Shown here: positions 40,501 through 53,083 of the stretch, in pieces
How positions within the stretch are numbered: the first letter of the stretch is position 1
Layout: each line of letters begins with the position of its first letter
Assembly (NCBI GenBank): GCA_027922465.2
Contig: BQMF02000295.1
Coordinates: 310,001 to 374,000, forward strand
Direction: 5' to 3'
Length of the DNA: 64,000 nt
DNA from: Turritopsis dohrnii
Taxonomy: Eukaryota; Cnidaria; Hydrozoa; Anthoathecata; Oceaniidae
Made by a program: the position numbers and the translations under genes
Notes under the pieces: model-generated
Databases searched by the model: none
The model's input: only the letters and a program-made list of their open reading frames with translations
What the model was told of the DNA's origin: nothing

Positions 40501-43500
40501 ACGTGATTGCGAAGACGGTTCTGATGAAACTTTAAGAGCTGGATGTTGTAAGTAATCGTGTATAGATAAACATCTCGTTTGGCTACTTTCACGAAACGCA
40601 CTTTACCTCTTATCAATGGTCTTTGAGTACTATTAGAAATTATGGCAATTAATTCCTTAGGATTGTACAATGATTTTGTGTTCATAGCTTTACCAACTAA
40701 AGTGCCAACTTTACTGGAGGCGAAAGCGATATCAACCACTATCATCAGAGTCTCTTGGACATTGATAAATTACCAACCAGACAGAGTTAAATCCTACATA
40801 GTGGAGATTGTGAATGTTTCGAATTCTGAGCAAGAAATTATAGCTCCTGCTGTCAGAGTTCAAAACTTGTCGGTGGAATTCGAGCAGCTGTCAGCCGATA
40901 CTAAATACACTTTCCGTGTTCGAGCCAAGAATCCGTCTGGTGTTGGTCCTTGGTCAGCTTTGTTATCTGCAGTCACAATGGATCTAGGTACGCCTTGTTA
41001 CATAGTTGATGTCTTTGAATGGCAGTCAGTGGAATTGGGATTGCGCCGCTTGGAATCTCGCAGTTAAATTTCCGAAACGTTAATAATGAAATTATCATTT
41101 TTATGAGAATAACGTTTCCCACATGCTCATAAGTATTGACTTTATCGAACGGCTTTTGTAAATTATATGTCCATTTCTGTAAATTTTATTTTCGGATACG
41201 TTTCAGGTGTAATTGGATCTGTACAAAATGTCAGTGTGCTTCTCACAGAGTTTAATGAAAGCTCGTCTGTAGACATTACGTGGCAACATCCTGTGAAAAC
41301 CAACGATCAGGATGTCAAGTTATTTCGCTATATGGTAACCTTTTGTCGTTTACATCGTCTTGACACTTGTAAGAACAGCAGTCTTACAAACGCACTTTCC
41401 ATACGAGTTGATTCCTTGAGAAAAAATGACACTTATCAATTTAAAGTCAGTGTTTTTGACGCCAACATGGTTGCTGGAGAGATTATTGAAGGAACGTTCA
41501 GAACAACAGCTCGAGGTATCCATTTTTTTTCCCTGATGTACGGAAATTTCTCAGATAAAACACTGCTTGTGATACTAGAAACCAACCTGTGGTGCTGATA
41601 TTACAGGAGTGTGAAAGAGCTTACTGCAGAAGAACATTAATCTCTTCTTCCGCGCTTTTCATTTCCGGGGCTATCATTTGTTTTAATTAGATACCTGCAG
41701 AGCAACACATTTTACGTGCGGAAATCCACAGTGTGTACTTAATGGTACAAAGTGTAATGGCATACGTGATTGCGAAGACGGTTCTGATGAAACTTTAAGA
41801 GCTGGATGTTGTAAGTAATCGTGTATAGATAAACATCTCGTTTGGCTACTTTCACGAAACGCACTTTACCTCTTATCAATGGTCTTTGAGTACTATTAGA
41901 AATTATGGCAATTAATTCCTTAGGATTGTACAATGATTTTGTGTTCATAGCTTTACCAACTAAAGTGCCAACTTTACTGGAGGCGAAAGCGATATCAACC
42001 ACTATCATCAGAGTCTCTTGGACATTGATAAATTACCAACCAGACAGAGTTAAATCCTACATAGTGGAGATTGTGAATGTTTCGAATTCTGAGCAAGAAA
42101 TTATAGCTCCTGCTGTCAGAGTTCAAAACTTGTCGGTGGAATTCGAGCAGCTGTCAGCCGATACTAAATACACTTTCCGTGTTCGAGCCAAGAATCCGTC
42201 TGGTGTTGGTCCTTGGTCAGCTTTGTTATCTGCAGTCACAATGGATCTAGGTACGCCTTGTTACATAGTTGATGTCTTTGAATGGCAGTCAGTGGAATTG
42301 GGATTGCGCCGCTTGGAATCTCGCAGTTAAATTTCCGAAACGTTAATAATGAAATTATCATTTTTATGAGAATAACGTTTCCCACATGCTCATAAGTATT
42401 GACTTTATCGAACGGCTTTTGTAAATTATATGTCCATTTCTGTAAATTTTATTTTCGGATACGTTTCAGGTGTAATTGGATCTGTACAAAATGTCAGTGT
42501 GCTTCTCACAGAGTTTAATGAAAGCTCGTCTGTAGACATTACGTGGCAAAATCCTGTGAAAACCAACGATCAGGATGTCAAGTTATTTCGCTATATGGTA
42601 ACCTTTTGTCGTTTACATCGTCTTGACACTTGTAAGAACAGCAGTCTTACAAACGCACTTTCCATACGAGTTGATTCCTTGAGAAAAAATGACACTTATC
42701 AATTTAAAGTCAGTGTTTTTGACGCCAACATGGTTGCTGGAGAGATTATTGAAGGAACGTTCAGAACAGCAGCTCGAGGTATCCATATTTTTTCCCTGAT
42801 GTACGGAAATTTCTCAGATAAAACACTGCTTGTGATACTAGAAACCAACCTGTGGTGCTGATATTACAGGAGTGTGAAAGAGCTTACTGCAGAAGAACAT
42901 TAATCTCTTCTTCCGCGCTTTTCATTTCCGGGGCTATCATTTGTTTTAATTAGATACCTGCAGAGCAACACATTTTACGTGCGGAAATCCACAGTGTGTA
43001 CTTAATGGTACAAAGTGTAATGGCATACGTGATTGCGAAGACGGTTCTGATGAAACTTTAAGAGCTGGATGTTGTAAGTAATCGTGTATAGATAAACATC
43101 TCGTTTGGCTACTTTCACGAAACGCACTTTACCTCTTATCAATGGTCTTTGAGTACTATTAGAAATTATGGCAATTAATTCCTTAGGATTGTACAATGAT
43201 TTTGTGTTCATAGCTTTACCAACTAAAGTGCCAACTTTACTGGAGGCGAAAGCGATATCAAGCACTATCATCAGAGTCTCTTGGACATTGATAAATTACC
43301 AACCAGACAGAGTTAAATCCTACATAGTGGAGATTGTGAATGTTTCGAATTCTGAGCAAGAAATTATAGCTCCTGCTGTCAGAGTTCAAAACTTGTCGGT
43401 GGAATTCGAGCAGCTGTCAGCCGATACTAAATACACTTTCCGTGTTCGAGCCAAGAATCCGTCTGGTGTTGGTCCTTGGTCAGCTTTGTTATCTGCAGTC

Positions 43501-46500
43501 ACAGTGGATCTAGGTACGCCTTGTTACATAGTTGATGTCTTTGAATGGCAGTCAGTGGAATTGGGATTGCGCCGCTTGGAATCTCGCAGTTAAATTTCCG
43601 AAACGTTAATAATGAAATTATCATTTTTATGAGAATAACGTTTCCCACATGCTCATAAGTATTGACTTTATCGAACGGCTTTTGTAAATTATATGTCCAT
43701 TTCTGTAAATTTTATTTTCGGATACGTTTCAGGTGTAATTGGATCTGTACAAAATGTCAGTGTGCTTCTCACAGAGTTTAATGAAAGCTCGTCTGTAGAC
43801 ATTACGTGGCAACATCCTGTGAAAACCAACGATCAGGATGTCAAGTTATTTCGCTATATGGTAACCTTTTGTCGTTTACATCGTCTTGACACTTGTAAGA
43901 ACAGCAGTCTTACAAACGCACTTTCCATACGAGTTGATTCCTTGAGAAAAAATGACACTTATCAATTTAAAGTCAGTGTTTTTGACGCCAACATGGTTGC
44001 TGGAGAGATTATTGAAGGAACGTTCAGAACAGCAGCTCGAGGTATCCATATTTTTTCCCTGATGTACGGAAATTTCTCAGATAAAACACTGCCTGTGATA
44101 GTAGAAACCAACCTGTGGTGCTGATATTACAGGAGTGTGAAAGAGCTTACTGCAGAAGAACATTAATCTCTTCTTCCGCGCTTTTCATTTCCGGGGCTAT
44201 CATTTGTTTTAATTAGATACCTGCAGAGCAACACATTTTACGTGCGGAAATCCACAGTGTGTACTTAATGGTACAAAGTGTAATGGCATACGTGATTGCG
44301 AAGACGGTTCTGATGAAACTTTAAGAGCTGGATGTTGTAAGTAATCGTGTATAGATAAACATCTCGTTTGGCTACTTTCACGAAACGCACTTTACCTCTT
44401 ATCAATGGTCTTTGAGTACTATTAGAAATTATGGCAATTAATTCCTTAGGATTGTACAATGATTTTGTGTTCATAGCTTTACCAACTAAAGTGCCGACTT
44501 TACTGGAGGCGAAAGCGATATCAACCACTATCATCAGAGTCTCTTGGACATTGATAAATTACCAACCAGACAGAGTTAAATCCTACATAGTGGAGATTGT
44601 GAATGTTTCGAATTCTGAGCAAGAAATTATAGCTCCTGCTGTCAGAGTTCAAAACTTGTCGGTGGAATTCGAGCAGCTGTCAGCCGATACTAAATACACT
44701 TTCCGTGTTCGAGCCAAGAATCCGTCTGGTGTTGGTCCTTGGTCAGCTTTGTTATCTGCAGTCACAATGAATACAGGTATGCGTTGATATGTGCATCATT
44801 TATAAATTTGATGACAGTGCTTTTGAATGGAAGTCAGTGACATTGCGATTTAGAAACTTGCTGTTGTCGTTCTAAAGTGTTACTGGCAGACTGGTCATAT
44901 TTCTAAATTACCTTTTGTGTCGTTGATGGGTGATGTCTTTTCTGTTTTTAAGATTTAACTTGTCATTGTGATCTTTGTAGTTTTGCCAGCGTCACCTTTT
45001 ATTTACGGCAGACGTTTGTCGGTGGACTCGGTTCAAGTTTCATGGAATGTAAGCAGTGTTAATGAAAGCGCAGTGGTGTCGTATGAAGTCCATCAAGTTA
45101 ATGGGTCTTTATGGAATCGTTCTGAGGTTTCTGATGGAGTTGCTACGATTTCTTTTACAAATTTGCTTCAAGGCGTCGATTACATTTTTCGGGCGAGAGT
45201 CAAGAATGCTTATGGATATAGCGATTGGTCAAATATAATCATTCTGAGGACTTGTAAGTTTATTCTTTTTTTATTGTTGAGTTTTCCTTAATCTTTATAA
45301 ACATTTATTGTTTTATTTCCTTTCACATGATCTTTTGTAGTTCCTGGAATCGTTGGTGTAATACCGGGCACAGTTGAAGTTATTCCTATACTACATTCTG
45401 AATCTACAGCTGTGACGTTATCATGGGATGTTCCAAAACAACTTAACTACAATCGCGCAGATAAAATATCGTACACAGTCCGTTATTGTCTTTTTAAAAC
45501 AGCTAACTGTTTTCATGTTGGACCCACGAATAGTACGCAGGTTAAAATAAGGAACTTGAATCCGCAAACCTTATACAATTATGATATAACGGTGTACAAC
45601 GAAGTTGGACTTGCCAACCTTTTGAAGACTAATGGGTCTTTTAAAACCGCTTCAAGAGGTAAATCCATCTTCCTTCTTCACTTATCCATACTTATTTTGT
45701 TTCTGTAAGTAATTTCAGTACTGTTATTTAGATACTTGTCAAAGGAGTGAATTTACATGTGGAAATGCCCAATGTATTTCAAATTTGAATTTGTGTAATG
45801 GAATTATAGATTGTGATGACGGCTCTGACGAGGCGTTGATAGCAAATTGCTGTAAGTTTTTTATCATGGATTTTCCTTTGTTAATATAGAAACATAAAAA
45901 GTTTAATGGTAACAAACATATGCTTGACTTTATGTTAGCACTTCCGCCGAAAATGGGAGTTCTCTTTCCATTTGATCAAAACAGCACATCACTAACAGTG
46001 CGAATCCAACCTATCAGTGAATTACAACACCGTATCCAACAGTATGAAGTAGAAATTGTGAATACCACTTATCGAAAATTTGTGGAACAAGAACAACTAG
46101 ACGTTGTTCTTCTGCCAAAGCTTGTCATTTTCATGAATCTCACTCCCGACACTATATATCATCTTCGATGTCGAGCTTACAATCCGTCCGGCCATGGACC
46201 ATGGTCCAACACCATCATTGTGCGAACGCTTCACGGTATGTCGTCTTCTTATAGTTACATGCTGCTTTGATCTGATGAGTGTTCGTTGGAAGGAGGATTT
46301 CTAAAATATTCAAAGAGTAGGCTCGCCTCTTTTTAAAAGTACCAATTCATGTCGATTAAAACAAAATGTTTGAGCCACGCCATTCCTGTGTAAGTATGAT
46401 ATAGGAGAGTTTCAGCTTCTGTATTACTTTTAGAAATTGGGCTTACTGGTCCAGTTAATAACATATCTGCAAGACCTGTCAAACACCAAGAGTCAACGAG

Positions 46501-48839
46501 TTTGACTGTCTGGTGGGTACCACCAAAAGAACTTGGATACAATAACATCTCCCTTCTCACATACGGAGTGAAGTATTGTCTTACATCTGACTGTACAGGA
46601 TTGAGGGTGAAAGGAACCACTGTTTCTTTGAAAAACCTCAAAGCAGATAGTGATTACGTCATCACAATCACTGTCTATAATCAGTTTGGCAAACCGAGCT
46701 TCGAGACAAGAACAGCAATTTTCAAAACCGAAACGCGAGGTAACATTCCTCGAAATCTTTAAAATATCTTTTCTTTCTGCCGGTAATATCTTCTATAATA
46801 TTTCATATCATAGATTCTTGTCGGCCAACATATTTTGAATGTTTACAAACTAAAACATGCATTCTGAAGGAGTTCGTATGTGACGGTCCATTGACCTGTG
46901 AAGACGGATCTGACGAATCAATTGATGCTGGCTGTCGTACGTCAAATTCATATTTTTTTAACAACTGTCTTGTCATCATTCTTCCCTCTTACGTCATTTA
47001 ATGTTTTCGTTATAGTCGTTCCTTCGATTCCGGACTTGCGCGTAACCAATTTTCGATTTAACTCAATTGACGTGGAATGGCATATTTTGGCAAATGAGCG
47101 CGTTATGCGATACGAGCTGGAAGGCCTTGAACAGAATTCCACCCAAATAATTCCACAACCTTCAGACTCTCTGGTCAAAACCTTCACCTTTGAGAATCTG
47201 CAAGAGTTTACAGAGTACTCATTCAGGATTCGTGCAATCAATCCTACAGGTCACTCAGACTGGTCACTCGTCATCAAACAAAGAACTGCATATGGTAATA
47301 AAAAAAACCCAGTTAATTCATCTGAAACCTTGAGTGATAACTTGAATATTTTTTATTTACCGATCGAGCAAAATCGTCAAAAAGCCACTGCGGGAAAGTG
47401 CATTTTCATTAGAGAATGGTGTATACATTAATATAGACAAGTACTCCACCGCATTGATTTTTCAACCAATTTGTCCGGTGGGAAGCAAGAAAAATAATAT
47501 CATTCGCATGATAGTTAATAGTTTCACTGAATTTTCACCATAGCTGCAGTTTCTTCGCCCGAAAACTTAACAGTTCTCTCAAAGCGTTGGAATACAATCC
47601 AGTTGGGTTGGAAATCTTATCCAATTGATGACTACCACAAACTGTCACATTATGAAGTACAAGTTATTCAAAATGGTGCACTTATAACGCGAGAAAGAAT
47701 TTCAAAAAACCAAACAGATTTTACGGCTAGTAATCTGCAACAAAATACAGCTTATCAAGTGTATTTGCGAGTTGCTTCTAAAGGTGGTTACAGTCCATGG
47801 AAAATAACCAGCGTAAAAACAGAGAAACTAGGTTTGTCTGTCATTAATCTCCTTTTCTGCATGCTTACATGATCTCCTTTTCTGTATGCTTACATAATCT
47901 CGTTTTCATGTTCAAGTTTTACAGCTTGTCACGTTTTTTCAGGAATGGTTAGCGAGCCTACTCATGTTGAAGTATCCCTTTTAACTGGATGGGAAAATGC
48001 GAATATATCGGTGAAATGGAATGTTCCGACTCGGTTATCGGGGAATCTTATCACGGAAATCACATATGATATCTCAATATGTTCTCTTCCTTCTGTGAAG
48101 AGTTGTCAAAATTACCGAAACATCACTTCTCCGCCATTTTATATCGGTGGATTGACTCCAGCGACCAACTACACCTTCAGAATGGCAGCTGTGGGAGCGG
48201 ATGGCCAACCTGGTGGATACGTTCAAGATGGCTTCCAAACTTCAGTGACAAACAGTAAATATAGGTTATTCACACATTTGTGATTCTCTAAAATTCTTTT
48301 GTTATCAAAATGTGTTTTATTTTTGCTATAGAAAAACCTACGCTACCGAAAAATGTCCGATATGAATTCGATAGCTTGTTGACACAAATGTTGGTCACCT
48401 GGGACCATCCAGATTTTACTGCTGGAATACCGACAGCCGAAATGAAATATAGGATTAAGTATTGTGCAAAGATGATACCAAACCCAAGCTGTGCAGAAGT
48501 GATCGTGAATGGAACAACACACAGGTTGACCGACCTTTCAAAAGACCAAGAATATCAGATAGAAATTGCTGCGTATGGTGCACGTGGAGGACTGGGCACC
48601 AGCATGAAAAATACTTTCTCAACATCTGACACTGGTAAGAATTAGAAATTTGTTTCTTTGTGAAAAATTTTAACGTTGAAATGGTAACCATTATGTTTTT
48701 GTGTACAGAGAGCAGTTTATCGACTGGAGTTATAGTGGCCGTCGTTTTATGTATCGTTGGTGCCGTGGTCTTGGTAATCTCTATAATTGCATACGTAGCG
48801 AAGAAATCAAAGGCTGGTTCAGCAAGTTTTGGTGCGTAA
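37575..48839 (+). CDS. FN3/LDLa modular single-pass receptor, 5' end not found
   Basis: Exons: 37575-37880 FN3; 38380-38493 LDLa; five tandem copies of FN3-LDLa-FN3 from 38681 to 44776; 44981-45253 FN3; 45341-45658 FN3; 45732-45851 LDLa; 45939-46235 FN3; 46434-46739 FN3; 46814-46936 LDLa; 47016-47294, 47544-47831, 47943-48254, 48332-48634 FN3; 48709-48839 membrane helix ([20 protein letters not shown]) and a 16-residue tail. That is 19 FN3 and 8 LDLa domains, about 2270 residues. LDLa repeats show C-x(n)-C..C-NG-x-x-DC-x-DGSDE, the calcium-binding signature. All internal exons are phase 1-1 and in frame. No start codon or signal peptide is seen between 37125 and 37575; the first exon can be joined in frame to the last FN3 exon of the upstream receptor. 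Either a first exon was missed or both sets form one locus. Confidence 0.82.
38681..44776 (+). repeat. 1263-bp coding tandem array, 4.8 copies
   Basis: Units start at 38681, 39944, 41207, 42470 and 43733, spaced exactly 1263 bp. Each contains a 309-bp FN3 exon, a 120-bp LDLa exon, a 300-bp FN3 exon and their introns; the last unit stops just after its third exon. Identity looks above 99 percent in introns as well as exons. Variable sites include CAT/AAT in the first FN3 of copy 4, ACA/GCA near its end in copies 4 and 5, and AGC/ACC in the second FN3. Sequence after 44776 is an older, diverged continuation of the same unit. Confidence 0.97.
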
Positions 48840-49548
48840 TAAGCAGAGAAAATCAAGTGAAAATGCAACAACAAAAGTGATTTATCGTAGTTTGGTGACG
48901 ACAGCTCCATGACGCATTCTCGAAAAGCTGCTGTCGTCACAGTAACATTAGGTTGTATATGTCGGAGATGCGAAGTTCTGATCTTATTTATTATACATAG
49001 TAGGAAAGTTTAGTTTTTTCGGCTACTTTACTTTTAAAGATTTGTAATGACAGAAAACAAATTTTGACGAAATGAAATTTTTTTGTACATTGACTATCAT
49101 CCTCACAGCGGCGTGAGATCGGCTAAATAAAATTAAAACGTAATTATTAGAGATTGAACATTTCTGAGTTTGATCAGGGATGTGTGAGTAGATGGATAGT
49201 ATAAGGGGCTGATTACATGATCCTGGTTAGCTGGGATGAAATTTCACATGAACATGAAGATTTCAGTACATAAAAAGAACTGATGTTTTCGAAATTTCAC
49301 AAAATAGGATTATGAACTCCTGGAAAAATATATAATTCATTCCATGCATAAAAACACTGAGCTTGAGCTGGTAATCCTATTTCAGCTCATTTGGGACCTT
49401 TTCGAGTACTGTTAAAGGAAAAAACAAGTATTTAGTTAAAGATTGTTTTGTGGAAGCAAGTCATTAAAAGCTGACACCAGTAGAAGAAAAACTCTACATT
49501 ATTTTTCTGGGTACATTCCATATTGTATGGTGGCCGAGGAGTGCCTTC
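48840..49548. other. 3' UTR and flank before the transposon cluster
   Basis: The part from 49361 to 49548 is repeated at 53084-53271 as part of the tandem duplication of the retrotransposon and its left flank. No gene. Confidence 0.6.
49126..49131 (+). terminator. Polyadenylation signal of the FN3/LDLa gene
   Basis: AATAAAATTAAAA lies about 290 bases after the stop codon at 48839. No other candidate is nearer. Confidence 0.6.
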
Positions 49549-49689
49549 GGAAAAATTCAAAAATAAAAGTCAGTTTCTAAAAGTAAAAGTCGAAAATAAA
49601 AGTCAAAGTCAAACGCAATGGCACCCGTCGGCCAAAAATCTTAAGTCGAAATTGAAATTCAAAGATAAAGTCAAACGCAAATCAAACGT

Positions 49690-49819
49690 TGTGGAATGTA
49701 TTTGCCGCCTCCGCCGCCCGTAGGACGCCATTGTAGAATATAAGCGTGGTTTAAAAATATAATTTTTAGTTCACAATATACAGTCCTCGTGGGTCGGTCG
49801 TGTCTCCACCGTTCCCACA
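49690..49819 (+). repeat. BEL/Pao 5' LTR
   Basis: 130 bp, TG..CA ends. Differs from the 3' LTR at about two positions, so the insertion is young on an LTR-divergence scale. Confidence 0.92.
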
Positions 49820-49823
49820 TTTT

Positions 49824-49849
49824 TGGTCCACCTTGCCTGGATTTGAACC
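49824..49849 (+). other. Primer binding site
   Basis: Four bases after the LTR the sequence TGGTCCACCTTGCCTGGA begins with TGG, complementary to a tRNA CCA end, and runs on into GGATTTGAACC, which resembles the complement of a tRNA T arm. The same site follows the second LTR at 53548. Which tRNA primes was not determined. Confidence 0.65.
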
Positions 49850-49881
49850 TTCAACTTTGATTTTTAACTGATTAAATCACC

Positions 49882-52446
49882 ATGTCTGCTGGTTTACTTA
49901 AGAAGAAACTTGCTACTTTCGAAGCTTTTCGAAAAACCTTGAACGATGGCACCATCGCAGCCATAGATGCTTTGCCATCTGAGAACTTGATCGAGGAACA
50001 AATATCTGATGTGCAAAGTTACCTCGAAATACTTGATACTGAGTTAGAAAACATTAATGGTATTAATGATGAGATTATGGAACTTCTTTCGGAAGATGAT
50101 GCAGCAGCTATTGAAAAACAAGTCAAAGCCCATCTCGGCTTCAAAACACTGGTTAAGAAAAACTGTGTTAAATTAAAGAAAATTCTTGCCAAGAATACCT
50201 CTGTCGCTACCTCATCACTTGGTTTGTCAGAGACAGCCTCATCCGTGGCAAGTACAAATGTAAAGTTGCCAAAACTGGACATCCCTACGTTTTCTGGGCA
50301 TCCATTAGAATGGAAAATGTTTTACGACTCCTTCATGTGTACCATCGACTCCAACACAACATTACCATGCATACAGAAATTCACTTACTTGAAGTCGTAC
50401 CTTCGCGGGACAGCTGCTGAAACCGTTTCCGGCTACACACTTACGTCTGATAATTACAAGGAAGCTTTAGACCTTCTCGAAAAACGCTTTGGTGATACTC
50501 AGGTACTGATATCATCACACATGAAAGCCCTTTGTTTGGGTGGCTCAGTCAAAGCCATTGATGACACTGTCAACCTTCGTCGTACATATGACCATGTAGA
50601 AACTCATATTCGTAGCCTTAAGAACTTAGGCATCTCGTCCAAGGAGTACGGACCCATGTTGATACCGATCCTGAACACGAAATTCCCAGCTGAGCTTAGT
50701 CTTATCCTGTCCAGACAAATGGGACGTGGAGTATGGGACATTGACAAAATGCTTGAAACCCTTTGCAACGAAATTGAAGCTCGTGAACGATTATCTGCTT
50801 CAAATTCGACTGAAGAATCGCATGAAAAACAACCCTTTTCAACAGAAACATTTCTGACCAATGGTAACCATAGTAACGCTCGCCGCCATCATCCGAAAAA
50901 ACGTAAACAAAAGCCATCTCAAGAAATTTCCAAGAAAACATGTGTGTTTTGCAATTCTGAGAAACATTTAGCATACCAATGTGAAGTCATTCGAGATAAA
51001 GAGACTCGCTTGATAATTCTTGGAAATAAAGGACGTTGCTTCAAATGTATTCGAACCAACCATTTTGCAAAAGATTGCGATTCAAAGATAAAATGCAACA
51101 AGTGCGAAGGCAATCATCATGCTGCTGTCTGCTTTCCAGAAGGCACATCGTCAAACTTGACATTACAAAAAAAGCAAAAGTCAATTGGAATCCTGCAAAC
51201 TGCTCAAGCTGTCATTACTGACACGAAAGGAGAAAAGTCATCCAATATTCGTATTTTGTTTGACCTCGGAGCACAACTTTCTTACATCACGCCTGCTGCT
51301 CGCAAAAAGCTCAACCTTCCAACCATGGAAAAGTCAAATGTAAACATTAAGACATTTGGAGAAAAGGAAGAGTCAAAAGTTTTGGACAGTGTTAAATTTC
51401 TTGTTAAAGGGAAAGGAACCGCCAAGTCCATTTTAGTTGATGCTTTAGAAACTGACATTTGTTTACCCATTTCTGGCAGCCATTATGGATGTAACCTGGA
51501 AAAGCAGCCTCACCTTGCGGGACTGAATTTAGCTGACGTAAACAAAGATGGTAGTGACATGAACGTAGACGTGTTGATCGGAGCCAATTTCTACTGGAAC
51601 TTTATGTCGGGGAAAGTTGTTAAACCGATGAATGGCAATGGTCCTGTTGCTTGTGAATCGACGCTTGGATACGTTCTTAGTGGGCAGACAAGCATATCCA
51701 ACCACCTTACCATAGTTGGCATCACTAACTTTGTGCATACTACCGAAAACCTTTCGTTCGAGCCTTCAAGTGCAACCTGCAAGCAAGAAACTTTCAATGC
51801 CCTCCATAACTTATGGGAGAATCCTGATGACGATGCCCCCACTGACAACCTGATTTTGGAGGAGTTCAGAAACAATCTTGAGTTTACCGACAACCGTTAC
51901 CAAGTCAAACTTCCTTTCAAAGAAGAATTTCCTGATGTTGACGATAATTTTCATTGTGCAAAGAGACGTTTGCGTAGTCTCCACAACCGTTTTCAGAATG
52001 ACCCGAAGCTGTACTTGGATTACAAGGACATAATCGACAAACAACATGAATCTGGAATTATTGAAGTTGTTCCTGATCCCGAAGTCGAACCATCTGTTCC
52101 TGTCCATTATTTACCCCATCAAGCCGTTGTTCGCGAGGACAAGGCAACTACCAAAGTTCGTGTTGTGTTTGATGCTAGCTCATCATCATCTAGCTCAAAT
52201 GGTCAATCATTGAATTCATGTCTCCATTCTGGTCCATCATTAACCCAGTCATTGTTTGATGTGTTAGTTCGGTTTCGCTCATTTAACATTGGGTTTGTTG
52301 CAGATATTGAAAAAGCATTTCATCAAATTTTGTTACATCCATCTCATCGTGACTATGTCAGATTTTTGTGGTTCAAAGAGTTCAAGGACGTAGAATTAGG
52401 GGGGGCTGGGGGGCTTGAGCCCCCCCAACTTTTTTGTCAATTATGA
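49882..52446 (+). pseudogene. BEL/Pao gag-protease-RT reading frame, truncated by insertion
   Basis: An 854-codon frame. Residues 1-130 are a coiled-coil N-terminus; about 130-300 are the DUF1759 gag region (LPKLDIPTFSGHPLEWKMF). Zinc knuckles follow at CVFCNSEKHLAYQC, CFKCIRTNHFAKDC and CNKCEGNHHAAVC. The A17-type protease reads FDLGAQLSYIT where the family has D-S/T-G, so its catalytic motif is altered. RT begins near VVFDASSSSSSSNGQSLN and VADIEKAFHQI, then runs into the 230-bp insert at 52383 and stops at 52446. Confidence 0.85.
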
Positions 52447-52612
52447 GAAATTTTTTTTTGCCTTTCCTAAAAATTGAAAATCATGTTGAAATTATAGATT
52501 TTGAGCGCTTTTATAGGCAATCTAGAGGTAGTATTTTTCAACAATAGAGATTTATTGAGCCCCCCCCCCCCCCCCCCCCCCCCCCAACTCAAAATGTCTT
52601 GCTACGCCCCTG
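52383..52612. mobile_element. 230-bp C-rich non-autonomous element inside RT
   Basis: Left end CAAGGACGTAG and right end CTTGCTACGCCCCTG are imperfect inverted repeats of the CAGGGGCGTAGC type seen in hAT-like MITEs. GAGTT flanks both sides. It contains a run of 26 C at 52560-52585 and GGGGGGCTTGAGCCCCCCC near its start. It interrupts the RT frame. Confidence 0.7.
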
Positions 52613-53083
52613 GAGTTTCAAACTGATGTTGATTTTGATGAGTTAGAACTGTCTGTTCATCGGTTTTGTCTTGTCATTTTTGGAGTCACATCATCACCAT
52701 TTTTGTTGCAAGCCACTCTCATTGAGCACATAAACAAACATCCAAATTCACTTTTCATTGTCAAGCTCATCTTCTCATTGATTGTTGATGATCTCATATC
52801 TGGAGCAGACACCTCATCAGAAGCAAAAGCATTGTTCCTGGAAGCTAAGCAGCATCTCAGTGCCGCATCATTCAACCTCTACAAGTTTCAAGCCAATGAT
52901 CCTGATCTCGAAACAGAAGTTTATCGCATGACCAATGATGATAAAAGTGTTATTGACAACATCGCTCCTGAAAACAATAAAGTTCTTGGAATCGTTTGGG
53001 ATAAACATGAAGACCAATTCGTTTTCAACCTTCACAACATCACAGAAAAATGTCGATCTGCTTCAACAAAACGTGACATTTTG
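52613..53083 (+). pseudogene. BEL/Pao RT middle part, first copy
   Basis: Continues the RT after the insert (FDELELSVHRFCLVIFGVTS), with LIVDDLISGAD at the catalytic position where Y-V-D-D is usual. It ends where the sequence jumps to the duplicated left flank at 53084. Confidence 0.8.

Noticed and set aside
39213..44534. Five identical 89-codon minus-strand frames
   Set aside because: They are antisense shadows of the repeated LDLa/FN3 exons; they repeat only because the array repeats.
38681..44776. The 1263-bp array as a pure assembly error
   Set aside because: Copies carry distinct substitutions and the last copy ends in an older, diverged unit, so at least some copies are real; exact number stays open.
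49523..49723. 66-codon frame repeated at 53247 and partly at 61837
   Set aside because: It is read through the terminal sequence of the DDE transposon and the LTR, rich in KSKSK from AAAGTC repeats.
52560..52585. Run of 26 C as a functional G-quadruplex or i-motif
   Set aside because: It is the internal C tract of a small transposon, and homopolymer length is unreliable in assemblies.
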